DNA of 64,000 nt from NCBI GenBank assembly GCA_014529385.2, contig CM043948.1, positions 75,600,791 through 75,664,790 on the forward strand, in the 5' to 3' direction. Source of the DNA: Adiantum capillus-veneris. Taxonomy: Eukaryota > Streptophyta > Polypodiopsida > Polypodiales > Pteridaceae. The translations under genes and the position numbers were made by a program. Each line of letters begins with the position of its first letter. The first letter of the stretch is position 1. The notes beneath the pieces were generated by a model. It did not search any database. It was given only the letters and a program-made list of their open reading frames with translations, and was not told the DNA's origin. Shown here piece after piece: positions 40,701-50,907 of this stretch.

Positions 40701-42493
40701 CATCACTTCATGTGTCTCCAAACAAGGAGTGGTTTACCTCTTATGTGACCACTAAAGATCATGTTCGGCTAGGCAATGGGCAGACATGTGAGATCTTAGG
40801 TGTTGGAGATGTTCAATTGAAGTTTCAGAATGGCTCTTCTTTCACGCTGAAGAATGTGAGACATGTTCCCGCAATTACAAAGAGCTTGATCAGCACATGT
40901 TTACTTGATGATGGTGGCTATGTCACCACTTTTGGACAGAACATGTGGAAGATATCCAAGGGTTCTATGACAGTAGCACATGGAGTAAAGTCTAGAGGAC
41001 TTTACATGATTTATGTATCAAATGTCTCTAAAAATGTAATCAATGCAATCGAGCAGCCGAACGTTTCTTTGTGGCATAGCCGGTTAGGACATATGTCCAA
41101 GAAGGGAATGGAAATCTTGTCTCGTTCTGGTTATTTGCCTGGCTTGTCATTTAATGATTTTGAATTCTATGAACATTGTTTGTATGGTAAGCAAACACAG
41201 CAGCCACATAAACATAGAAGCCGTAGAAGAGATACACAGTTGGCACTTGTTCATAGTGATTTGTGTGGACCTATGCCTAACCTATCTCTAGGGGGAGCTT
41301 CTTACTTTATGAAATTTATAGATGATTACTCGAGGAAAGTATGGGTTTACTTCCTCAAGCACAAGGATGAAGCGTTTAGTGTTTTCAAAACGTTTGTGAC
41401 ACTTGTGGAGAATCAGAGTGGCAAGAAGCTTAAATGCTTACGCATTGACAATGGTGAAGAGTATGTTTCAAAGGCCTTTCAGGACTTTTGTGAGTCAAAA
41501 GGTATAAAACGTGAACTTACTGCTCCTTACAATCCTCCTCAAAATGGTTTTGCTGAGAGGATGAATAGGACCATACAAGAGAAGGTCAGAAGTATGTTGT
41601 CTAATGCACAACTGCCAAATGGGTTTTGGGCTAAAGCTGTATCAACAGTTGTTCATCTTATAAATAGATCTCCTAGCAAGGTTTTGCAGAAGGATTCAGT
41701 GTGGCAGAGGTGGTATGGTCAGGCAAAATGCCCTCATACAAGCATCTCAGAGGTAATTCTGGTGAGATGGGGTACAGACTTTGGGATCCCGAATCCAGAA
41801 AGGTTATCCGCAGCAATGATGTTCACTTTAATGAAGCGAAATATCATTCTAAACCAGAGAGGGTTGAGGAGATTAGAAGAGTTGTCTTCCAAGAAGATGG
41901 ACCTGCACGTGCAAGATAAAATGTCAGGGCTCAAGAGGAGCAAGGACAGGATAGAGTGGAACCACAGGTTGTGGCTGAGCCTGAGCCACCTATTGTGCGT
42001 AGATCTGGACGTATCACGCAACCTCCTGATAGGTTTGTTCCATCTATGAACTATGTCATGTTGACTGATTGCAATGAGCCTTCATGTTACAAGGAAGTAG
42101 TGCAAATGAAGGACTCCAAGAATTGGGAATTGGCCATGCAGTCAGAGATGACAGCTCTGCGTAAAAACCAGACATGGAAGCTAGTTAAATTACCACAGGG
42201 AAAAAAAGCCTCTACCTTGTAAATGGGTTTACAGGTATAAGATCACCGCTCATGATAGTCAGCCAAAGTACAAAGCAGTTGCCAAGGGCTTTAAGCAAGA
42301 ACAAGGCATTGACTTTGATGAAGTCTTCTCTCCGGTGGTCAAGATGACTACATTGAGATGCTTTCTTGCATTGGTTGCCATATTAGATTTGGTGTTGCAC
42401 CAAATGGATGTCAAGACAGCGTTCTTGCATGGTGATTTAGATGTGAAAATTTACATGCAGCAGCCAGAAGGGTTTGTTGAGAAAGGCAAGGAA
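40685..42493 (+). pseudogene. Copia-C protease, integrase and 5' half of RT
   Basis: Protease I-I-D-S-G-T-S-L-H lies at 40685-40715, then the pre-integrase region, HHCC finger (L-W-H-S-R-L-G-H, C-L-Y-G-K-Q, with one Cys of the pair changed) and integrase core (H-S-D-L-C-G-P, R-I-D-N-G-E-E-Y, N-G-F-A-E-R). At about 41740 a deletion and frameshift remove part of the integrase tail. Frames change again near 42220, where RT begins, and RT runs through D-F-D-E-V-F-S-P-V and V-K-T-A-F-L-H-G-D to V-E-K-G-K-E at 42493. There Copia-D interrupts the gene. RT resumes at 46941. Confidence 0.9.
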
Positions 42494-42498
42494 AGAGA

Positions 42499-45400
42499 GA
42501 CAGCTTCCGTGGTAGAAAGTGAAACCACTTTCTGTAGCTTTGAAGCCCAGCTTACTGTTGTGCCTCCAACCGTGAACACATAGCCAATAGTGCTCCTTCG
42601 AGTATCTTTGTCACCTGCCATATCTGCATCAGCATAACCTTCTAGAAAAATATCAATTCCTCCAAAATACAAAGCATTTGTTGTTGTCCCTTTTAGATAC
42701 CTAAGTATCCGCTTCACAGCTTGCCAATGCTCTTTACCTAGTTTGTCCATGAACCTACTCACAACTCCCACTGCATGTTCAATGTCTGGCCTTGTCCAAA
42801 CCATAGCATACATTAGAGAACCTACCATTGCAGCATATGGAACTTTAGACATATAGGCTATCTCCTCTTGTGTCTTTGGACACATATCCTTCGTTAGTTT
42901 AAAATGACCAGCAAAAGGTGTAGAAACTAGTTTTGCATTTTGCATTGCAAACCTTTCTAGTACCTTCTTGATGTAATCTTCTTGAGATAGCTTTATTGTC
43001 TTCTTCGTCCTGTCCCTTGATATTTTCATACCAAGTATCCTCTTTGCAGCACCTAAATCTTTCATTGAAAAAGATTTGGACAGCTCCTCTTTTAGGTCTT
43101 TGATGTCCTGCATGTTAGCACTTGCAATCAACATGTCATCAACATACAACATTAGGATGATGAATTTCCCATCTCCCAAATTCTTCGTGTAGACGCAGTG
43201 ATCCGAGTTGCACCTTGTGAATCCATGATCCAACATCCATCGATCAAACTTCAAGTACCATTGTCTTGATGCTTGCTTTAAACCATACAAGCTCTTCTTT
43301 AATCTGCAAACCATTTTCTCCTTACCTTTTACTTCATACCCCTTTGGTTGAAGCATGTAGATTTCCTCCTCTAAGTCACCGTGAGGGAATGCCGTATTTA
43401 CATCCATTTGCTCGAGATTTAGATCATGAGCAGCCACAAGGCTTAAGACAAGCCTAATTGAGTTCATTTTTACAACAGGAGAAAATATTTCATTGAAGTC
43501 AATACCTTTCTTTTGAGAAAAACCTTTTACCACAAGCCTAGACTTGTACCTTTTCTTCCCACCTTCTTCTTCCTTCAGCTTGTACACCCATTTGTTTTGA
43601 AGTGCCCGCTTACCTTTAGGCAACTCAACCAACTCCCATGTTTGGTTGCGATGTAGTGAGTCCATCTCCACTTGCATGCTCTTCGTCCATTCTTCTTTGG
43701 ATTCATGTTTCATAGCTTCTTCGTATGATTCCGGCTCTCCAGAATCTGAGATCACGAGATGGTTGAAGGAAGGAACAAACCTTTCTGGAGGTCTACTTGC
43801 TCTTCTAGATCTTCGGGGAATAGGTTGAGGCTCCTCATTTGGTTGACGTTGTTGCACATTGTCACCGTTTGCAGTCCTTGAGTCTTCACCGTCCTCAAGC
43901 TCCATGTACTCATCACCTGTTTCTTTTGTTTTTTTTCTTTCCAAGTAATCTTTGTACATATTTTTTTCGTTAAAAATTACATCCCTACTCCTTAAGATTT
44001 TACCATCTTCAGGATTCCATAGGCGATACCCAAAGTCACCTTCTCCATAGCCAATGAAGAAACACTTTTTGGACTTTGCATCTAGCTTTGATCTTAGGCT
44101 TCTATCTATGTGCATGAAAGCCTCACACCCAAACACTTTGAGAAATGCATAATTCACCGGTTTATCTGTCCATGCCTCTTCTGGAACTCCCCCATCCAAT
44201 GTCGTTGAGGGTGAACGATTGATTAAGTACACAGACGTACTTACAGCTTCCGCCTAAAGCTCAAGCGGTAGGCCTGCATGTAGCGGCATGCTTCGTGCTC
44301 GTTCCATGATTGTCCTGTTCATCCTTTCCGAAATCCCATTTTGTTGAGGTGTCCTTGGGGTTGTCCTTTGCCTCCGAATGCCATTGCTAGCACAAAAGCT
44401 TTCAAAAGCTTGGCTGCAATATTCGCCTCCATTGTCGGATCTGAGGCATTTAACCTTGGTACCTGTTTCATTCTCCACAAAGTCTTTCCACCTTTGAAAT
44501 ATGGAAAATACATCGAATTTATTCTTCATGACATAAACCCATGTTTTTCTAGTCGCATCATCTATGAATGTTACATAGTACAATGAGCCACCAAGTGATG
44601 GTGTACTTGTAGGACCCCAAACATCAGAATGAACCAACTCAAGTTTTTTATTTTTTCTTTCATTTCCTGATTTTTGAAATTTTACCCTCTTTTGTTTACC
44701 ATAAACACAATCTTCACAGAACTCTAAGTCCACTTCTTTCAAACCTGGTAGAAGCTTCTTTGTTTGAAGGATTTGCATTCCTTTGGCACTCATATGCCCA
44801 AGTCGGTAGTGCCACACCGCACTGTCAACTTCTGTAGTTGCTGCACAAGCTGAAGGTTGCGTGCTAACAGTACACAAGTAAAGTGTACCGACTTTTTCAC
44901 CCTTGGCAACCACCAAAGATCCCTTTGAGATCTTCCACCGTTTGTTTCCGAATGCAATGTTGTGACCTTCATCGTCCAATTGTCCTGTAGAGATCAAATT
45001 TTTGCGAAGAGAAGGAACATGCCTAACATCTTTAAGCTTCCATTCATTTCCGTTAGCAGTTTTGACAGAAACTGTACCTTTGCCGACAATCTCACAAGCT
45101 TCATCATCTCCCAAGTATACATACCCAAAATTACCTTTAGTGTAGTCTTGGAAATGTTGCTTGTGTGGTGTCGCATGGAATGAAGCCCCGGAATCTACTA
45201 TCCAGGAATTAGACACATTGTCTAATGAGAGAATTAGAGCATCTTTCTCTACTTTACCTGCCACATTGGCCTCCGATGTTGGCTTGTTGTCTTGAGACTC
45301 TGTCTCCTTCTTCTTCTTGGACCAGCAATCCTTCTTGACGTGGCCCTTCCTGCCGCAGTTCCAACATTCAAGAACTGACTTTGTGCGTGACTTGCTCCGC

Positions 45401-46065
45401 CTTGAGCGATCACGACCCTTTTGGTTTTTGAACCTCTCCTTAAGCCTTCCTCTTGTTTCCACTGATAGTGCAGCACTTGATGATTCTCATGTGCTTCTCC
45501 TTCGCATTTCCTCGCTTAGGAGAACACCCACAACATCATCAAACTTAAGAGTATTTGTGCCAGAGATAGAATTACTTACAGCCATCACAAGGCTGTCCCA
45601 ACTATCCGGTAGAGATGATAGTATAAGGAGAGCTCGCACTTCGTCATCGAAATTGATTTTCACTGATCGAAGTTGACTTATGTTTGTGTTAAAGTCATTT
45701 AGGTGTTCTGCAACTGAACCATTCTCTACCATCTTTAGATTGAACAAGCGCTTCATAAGAAATACCTTATTGGATGCCGATGGTTTCTCGTAGAAGTCGT
45801 CAAGTGACTTCATCAAGTCCTCCGTGGTCTTCATCTCCGAAACATTGAAGGCCACCGTTGACGCCAAGCTTAACCGGATTGTTCCCAGTGCCTTTCGATC
45901 AAGGACAATCCATGCTTCATCTGCCATTGTTGCGGACTTCTTCACAAGACCGCCTAGTGGCAAATAGAGGTCCTTCTGGTAGAGATAGTCTTCAATCTGC
46001 ATCTTCCAATGTTGGTAGTTTTTTCCGTTGAACTTCTCAATCTTGAGCTTCCCTTCCTCAGCCAT
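42499..46065 (-). pseudogene. Copia-D gag-pol, one frame with two stops, RNase H truncated
   Basis: The frame starts at ATG 46065 (M-A-E-E-G-K-L) and stays open to 42499, about 1190 codons, except TGA at 45487-45489 and TAG at 44254-44256. Order: UBN2 Gag (N-Y-Q-H-W-K-M), basic region, knuckle C-W-N-C-G-R-K-G-H-V-K-K-D-C, protease W-I-V-D-S-G-A-S-F-H, integrase with HHCC (W-H-Y-R-L-G-H, C-E-D-C) and D-D-E core (H-S-D-V-W-G-P, R-S-D-N-G-G-E-Y, N-G-I-S-E-R), RT with T-A-F-P-H-G-D and L-Y-V-D-D-M, and RNase H up to S-L-S-T-T-E-A. The leader is very short: the primer site is about 60 bases from the ATG. With so few lesions it is probably the best-preserved copia coding sequence here, apart from the missing end. 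Confidence 0.95.
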
Positions 46066-46123
46066 AACTCCCGCTCAATTCAAGGAATCCTTTCCTTGAG
46101 ATAATTCAGCTACGAGCAAACCT

Positions 46124-46138
46124 TGCTCTGATACCAGT
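46124..46138 (-). promoter_or_regulatory. Primer binding site of Copia-D (initiator tRNA-Met)
   Basis: The minus strand reads ACTGGTATCAGAGCA next to the LTR edge (CCTAACA). Confidence 0.9.
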
Positions 46139-46569
46139 TGTTAGGAAATAAGACGTAGCTAAATAGATAATTGAGTAGATTACTTAATGGAGAGAGACAG
46201 ATTTACATACACGAGATTATAGAGTAGAGAGAGAGAGAGAGAGTACACACGATATACGTGGTTCACCCAATGTGGGTTACGTCCACAGGAAATCAACCAC
46301 TCAATGGCTTTAGTACTTCAAAACAAGAAGTAGTTTACAAAGGGATTATACCCTTAATGGAGCTCCCACCTTGCTTCACTCTCACCACCTCACACTCACC
46401 TTGTTGCATCAACTTCACAGTATGAAATGTGTGTAGAAATGGCCTCCTTTTATAGGCCAAAAGGGCTGCCCTCTCTTATGAGGGACAGCCATGTGTAGCC
46501 GCCCTTGTGCGAATAAGTCTAAATCGGACCCTCCAATCCGCCCATGTGTGGCCGCCCTTGAGAAGACAA

Positions 46570-46715
46570 GTCCGCTTTTGAATTCGGCCACCGGCCATTG
46601 AATTCGGCCACCGGCCACCAGCCATTGACTTTCGACCACCGGCCACCGGCCATTGACTTCCGACCACCGGCCATCGGCCATTGACTACCGGTCACCGGCC
46701 AACCGACCGGTTGTT
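46570..46715. repeat. CCGGCCA-based minisatellite in the Copia-D LTR
   Basis: Irregular tandem copies of CCACCGGCCAYYGACTTYCG-like units, much richer in GC than the surroundings. Confidence 0.8.
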
Positions 46716-46759
46716 TTCCGACCACTTTCCGGCCATAATATTCCGGCGAAAAAAAAAGT

Positions 46760-46781
46760 CTCGGGGGCCTCCGCCCCCGAG
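46760..46781. promoter_or_regulatory. GC-rich hairpin in the Copia-D LTR
   Basis: CTCGGGGGC and GCCCCCGAG form a perfect 9-bp stem with a 4-base loop. An A-run precedes it on the plus strand. It might act in RNA structure or termination, but no direct evidence shows this. Confidence 0.6.
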
Positions 46782-46940
46782 GCCTTTAAAGTTGCCCCTA
46801 ATTCTTGTCCGTGAAAATTTTGGTTTCCGGTGAGTGATTTTCCTTCACGCACGATGGCTTCTCCTCATAATGGGGGCCTTACAAATGTGCGCTTTTACCA
46901 CAAAAAATTACAAAGGGTAAATCAGGCTCCATACTTAACA

Positions 46941-48071
46941 GATTTGGTATGCCAGTTGTTAAAGAGTCTTTATGGCTTAAAACAATCACTGAGGGCATGG
47001 TACCATAAGTTCCACAAGTTTATGCTTTCTCAAGGCTACAAACGTAGTGAGTTCGATCATTGTCTATATACAAAGAAGGCTAAGGATGGCAGTTGGCTGA
47101 TCCTTATTTTGTATGTGGATGACATGTTGATTGCTGGCAAGCACTTGGAAGAAATTTCAGCTTTGAAGTCAAAGATGGCAAAATCGTTTGACATGAAAGA
47201 CATGGGTGAGGCAAGTCATATACTTGGTATGCGCATTGAGAGAGACAGACCAAAGAAGTTGATTTGGTTATCTCAAACAGAGTATATTGACAAGGTTTTG
47301 CAACGTTTCAATATGGAGAAGGGAAAGGCATTGAGTGTTCCATTGCCACCATATGTGAAACTTAGCAAACAAGATTGTCCTGTGTCTGAGGAAGAACAGG
47401 CTGAAATGGATAAGATTCCATATGCGTCTGCAGTGGGTAGTTTGATGTATGCAATGATTGCTACTCGCCCAGACATTGCATTTGCAGTGGGAGTAGTAAG
47501 TCGATACATGTCAAACCCAGGCAAGAAGCATTGGGAGGCAGTGAAAGGAATATTGAGATACCTGAAAGCTACAAAGAGTATGCGTATATGCTATGGGAGT
47601 CAGGAGCTAAGTGTAAAGGGTTTTACAGACTCAGATTATGCAGGTGACTTAGACAACCGAAGGTCTATGTCAGGGTATGTCTTTACATTGGTTGGTGGAG
47701 CAGTATCATGGCGTTCTAGATTACAAGATTGTGTTACTCAGTCTACTACAGAGGCTGAATATGTTGCAGCATCAGAGGCATGCAAAGAATCAATTTGGCT
47801 TAATCGACTAGTAACAGATTTGGGAATCAAAGAAGAGATGCCTGTGTTATATTGTGATAGTCAAAGTGCTATACAATTGGCTCGCAATCCAGTTTATCAC
47901 TCAAAGACAAAGCATGTGGATGTGAAGTATCATTTCATCAGGGAAATGCTCGAGGATAAGCAACTTCAGCTTGTCAAAGTTCACACCACAGAAAATCCTA
48001 CTGATCTACTTACAAAAGGACTTCCCTTAGAGAGCTTTGCACATTTTCGCAAGCAGTTAGGTGTAGGGTAG
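46941..48071 (+). pseudogene. Copia-C RT 3' half and RNase H
   Basis: Reading from D-L-V-C-Q-L gives S-L-Y-G-L-K-Q-S-L-R-A-W-Y, L-Y-V-D-D-M-L-I-A-G, G-M-R-I-E-R-D and R-P-D-I-A-F-A-V-G-V-V. RNase H follows with F-T-D-S-D-Y-A-G, S-T-T-E-A-E-Y-V-A, Y-C-D-S-Q-S-A-I and N-P-T-D-L-L-T-K-G-L-P. It is open without a stop to TAG 48069-48071, about 376 codons. It is listed as a pseudogene because its 5' half is cut off by Copia-D. Confidence 0.9.
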
Positions 48072-48149
48072 TGCATCACTTCTCTACATCTCTTGTATAT
48101 TAGCTTGTATAGTAGCTTCTCTCACACTTAAAGTACCACATTGGACTTT

Positions 48150-48160
48150 AAGTGGGAGGT
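48150..48160 (+). promoter_or_regulatory. Polypurine tract of Copia-C
   Basis: AAGTGGGAGGT directly precedes the 3' LTR. Confidence 0.8.
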
Positions 48161-48352
48161 TGTTGGGGTATAAAGCCCAATGTGGTCGCCCAGGTAAGTG
48201 GGTGGGCTGCCAGGTATGTACACATATTCTTTTGTAAAAACCTAATAAGAACTCACTATGCTCTACACATTACAGTAGAGCGAGTTCACCATATCGTCGT
48301 GCTCTTCTTCTTGCACTCTCTCTCGCGTCGCACTTCCGCTCGTACTCCTTCA
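48161..48352 (+). repeat. 3' LTR of Copia-C
   Basis: 192 bp, differing from the 5' copy at six positions by my count. CCTTT follows. Confidence 0.95.
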
Positions 48353-48690
48353 CCTTTGATCAAGTATGATCTCACCAAGATTGTCAAAAGACTTCAATTG
48401 CTTATCAAAGAAGTTACAGCAGATTGTAGTATGAAGGACATTCAAAACAAATTCAGATGGAAGCAGTGGTACCATCTAATGGCCAGATGTTATGTATGTT
48501 TGAAGTTCATCTTGCCTTCTGTAGGAAGATAACCCTTTTTGTATGTCCCCGTTTATGGTTGGCTTTATGACGTCTCCTTACTTTTGTATGGGGTTTCCTT
48601 CCCTCTTCTTGAGGGAAATTTGTACATGTTTTTCTCTTATTGATTCAACTTTCTACTTGTTCCAAATACAAAAAAGGAATATGTGCACAG
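48353..48690 (+). pseudogene. LINE ORF2 C-terminal fragment, right half, with 3' UTR
   Basis: After removal of Copia-C and one target copy, the frame from 38497 continues as L-I-K-Y-D-L-T-K-I-V, K-D-I-Q-N-K-F-R-W-K-Q-W, to a stop at 48530-48532. A 3' UTR with TTGTATGGGGTTTCC follows, ending in an A-rich run near 48670-48680. The same C-terminal pattern (L-Q-K-T-L-R-W-Q-Q-W) occurs in the minus-strand fragment near 50.4 kb. Confidence 0.7.
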
Positions 48691-48860
48691 GTTGCGAGGC
48701 TGCTCTTGCACATAGAGGCTTAGCAAGGTTACAACCATGCAAGGCGATAAATGCTAGCAAGCAAGAAAAAGGTGTTACTTCAGTATTTCTTCGAGAAAAA
48801 TAGAAGAAAATGATCAAAAGTTCTCAGCGCCTTCAAATATTTTTCATGGGAAGAGAATGC

Positions 48861-48889
48861 CTCGAGGTTGCATGTTTGCAACCCCATCT
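48861..48889 (+). repeat. 29-base direct repeat, left copy
   Basis: It begins CTCGAGGTTGCA and ends CAACCCCATCT. It is identical to 49607-49635. It contains an inverted repeat, GGTTGCA with TGCAACC. Confidence 0.9.
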
Positions 48890-49414
48890 TAGGCTGGGTT
48901 CACATTGGGGAGGTGGAAGAAACACTCCAAAAAGTGCTTTTTCGGGTGGAAGAGTTACTTATGCACACTTCCGCCACCCATCTATTCACATAGAGGGTGG
49001 AACCAAAAACGACTCGATTTTTTCCGTCGTCTATTCTGAACATTGGGCGGCGGAAGAACAAATAGTAAAAGGAAAAAATATTTATCAAGTGTAACAATAA
49101 ACCTTGGGAAAATTACCAAAATACCCCTCTGATTTGTGAAAATTCTCAAAATAGCTCTCTAATTCCAAAAATTCCAAAAATACAGTCAATTGTGTGTTAA
49201 ATTGCCAAAATGCCCTTCAAATTTTAAAAAATTTCCTTTGGTTGTGAGAGTAAATTTTTCCAACTTGTTTTTAATAATAAAAGAGTATTTTGGTAATTTT
49301 CATAAACCTTAGAAAGAGGGGGTAATGAAAGTTTATTTTATTTATAGCTTAACGTTCATGAAGGTGAGCGTCTGACACGGCAACCCACGTGGAGGGTGGA
49401 AGTCCTTTTTGGGG

Positions 49415-49417
<3 letters not shown>

Positions 49418-49450
<33 letters not shown>
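49418..49450. repeat. Poly-G homopolymer, 33 bases
   Basis: It follows GGGGGGA. Length is uncertain for sequencing reasons. Confidence 0.9.
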
Positions 49451-49451
<1 letters not shown>

Positions 49452-49606
49452 TCAAAAGAAACACGCTGAATGGCTTCCATGAGCTGGCACGCCTTTTTCA
49501 CTGTTTCTGCCACGCTATCTGAACACCCCATCCGACATGCGCCCCTGCGATTGGCTGCCTGCAAGCCTCTGTGTGCTGCCTAGTCTGAATCCACCCTTAA
49601 TGTGAA

Positions 49607-49629
49607 CTCGAGGTTGCATGTTTGCAACC

Positions 49630-49635
<6 letters not shown>
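49607..49635 (+). repeat. 29-base direct repeat, right copy
   Basis: Identical to 48861-48889, 746 bases away, and running into a (TC)n tract. Confidence 0.9.
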
Positions 49636-49670
<35 letters not shown>

Positions 49671-50251
49671 CTTAGAATGATGGTCAACAAGTGGATGATG
49701 AGGCACACATTCTCTCTCTTTCTCATCCACAATTGCCAATGCCACTTTGAAAAATGATCTAACCGATAAAATCCAAAATCCAAAATCCAAAGAGCGGTTT
49801 GGCCGTACGCGGGAGCTGTTTTGAGTGGCCCGCCAGCAGGAGGCATGAGCATTGAGCCATCTCTCCGTTTTTGTCTTCACTTGCCAACCCACGCGCCCCC
49901 CTCAGGCCCCTCTGGCCCGCTTCCATGATTCACTCATTCAACGACATCAACGCCTCGCGACAAAATGAAACCGTCTTCGAGGCTTGCCAATTTGCCAATC
50001 GTCATGACTCATTCGTCCCCCGTCCACTTGTGCTGCTCCTGTAGTTCAAACTTCCTCATGCCTTTGTAGTTTGCACTCGACCAAAAAGCAAAGTACGGTG
50101 CAAATTTATTTTCCTTTTGTGCATAAACTTAAAGAGCTTCACTTTCATCCACAAAAGTCACATGGTGTTTGATCTGAGTCTGTACATTTGGGTGTGGACA
50201 CTTTTAATTGTCCTATCTAAAACCTATCTATCGGTGCTAAATCACCGAAAA

Positions 50252-50600
50252 CTTTTTTTTTTGGAAAAAAAAAGGAAGATTTAATTACTGAAATGAAGAA
50301 TAACATCACGAAAGACCCTCGGGTAGGGGAAGGGTAGCCCCATAAATAAAAAACTATGACATATACAAATAGTCTTTCATTTCGAGCCTAATATTTGAGC
50401 AATACTTTGGTATCCTAGTTCTCCATTGTTGCCACCTCAATGTCTTTTGGAGGTCAGATATTGAGGTTGAAGAGTCCAGAGCTACTGCGATCTCTTTTGC
50501 ATTGCATATCAGATGCTTTCCTGAGTTTATGGTGAAGAACATATGGGTGATAAGAACCGATAACTATTGATGCAGGATCATTTGGGAATTGTATAGCTTC
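50252..50600 (-). pseudogene. LINE 3' end fragment, minus strand
   Basis: 50542-50354 encodes a C-terminal ORF2 end (L-Q-K-T-L-R-W-Q-Q-W) like that of the LINE at 48.4 kb. A 3' UTR follows, with a poly-A equivalent (T run on the plus strand at about 50252-50262). The fragment is cut off upstream at the (CT)n tract next to the intact LINE. Confidence 0.6.
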
Positions 50601-50606
50601 TATTAG

Positions 50607-50609
<3 letters not shown>

Positions 50610-50684
<75 letters not shown>
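50610..50684. repeat. Compound (CT)n(CA)n microsatellite, 5' of the intact LINE
   Basis: About 27 CT units, then about 11 CA units. The LINE 5' UTR starts directly after it. Confidence 0.95.
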
Positions 50685-50685
<1 letters not shown>

Positions 50686-50907
50686 CCGTTTTTTGATCTA
50701 GTAGACAGCAGTTCACTCTTTTGAGCATAACTTGCTCATCCGAACTCCGATTTAGGTGATCTATAGCCTCAATCGAAGAGCACGAAGCCCTCTACGCATT
50801 GATGTAAAGACAGAATTTTTCTGTGTAATGGAAGGCTTTGCTGTAACAGCATCTCAGAACTGAAAAAACTGTCAAAACTTTGCGTTTTTGTTGCCGACTT
50901 GAAGGCA

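Larger units (their letters stand above)
46139..46905 (-). repeat. 5' LTR of Copia-D (outer end uncertain)
   Basis: The inner end, CCTAACA on the minus strand, abuts the primer site. The segment holds a (GA)n run (46225-46243), a GC-rich CCGGCCA minisatellite (46570-46715) and a hairpin (46760-46781). The outer end lies between about 46860 and 46940. No second LTR is available to fix it. Confidence 0.7.
42499..46940 (-). mobile_element. Copia-D: 3'-truncated copia element nested in Copia-C
   Basis: On the minus strand: LTR (outer end near 46900-46940, inner end 46139), tRNA-Met primer site, gag-pol in one frame from ATG 46065. The reading stops inside RNase H at 42499, just after S-T-T-E-A, with no 3' LTR. 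The Copia-C frame breaks at V-E-K-G-K-E and resumes with L-V-C-Q-L, so little host sequence was lost. No target duplication can be scored, because one end is missing. Confidence 0.85.
38498..48352 (+). mobile_element. Copia-C: Ty1/copia element carrying nested Copia-D
   Basis: LTRs of 192 bp (38498-38689, 48161-48352) and an exact CCTTT target duplication (38493-38497, 48353-48357) bound it. A tRNA-Met primer site follows the 5' LTR and AAGTGGGAGGT precedes the 3' LTR. Without the insert of about 4.4 kb at about 42494-46940 the element would be near 5.4 kb, a normal copia size. I count 6 LTR differences in 192 bases (about 3 per cent), all transitions. Confidence 0.95.
48690..50240. other. 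Intergenic stretch with repeats; no gene
   Basis: It contains the 29-base direct repeat pair, a long G run, a (TC)n tract at 49633-49668 and AT-rich DNA. Open readings are short and unconvincing. Confidence 0.6.

Noticed and set aside
46830-46940. N-terminal extension of the RT/RNase H ORF that ends at 48071
   Set aside because: These bases belong to the Copia-D LTR edge. The true RT reading resumes at about 46941.
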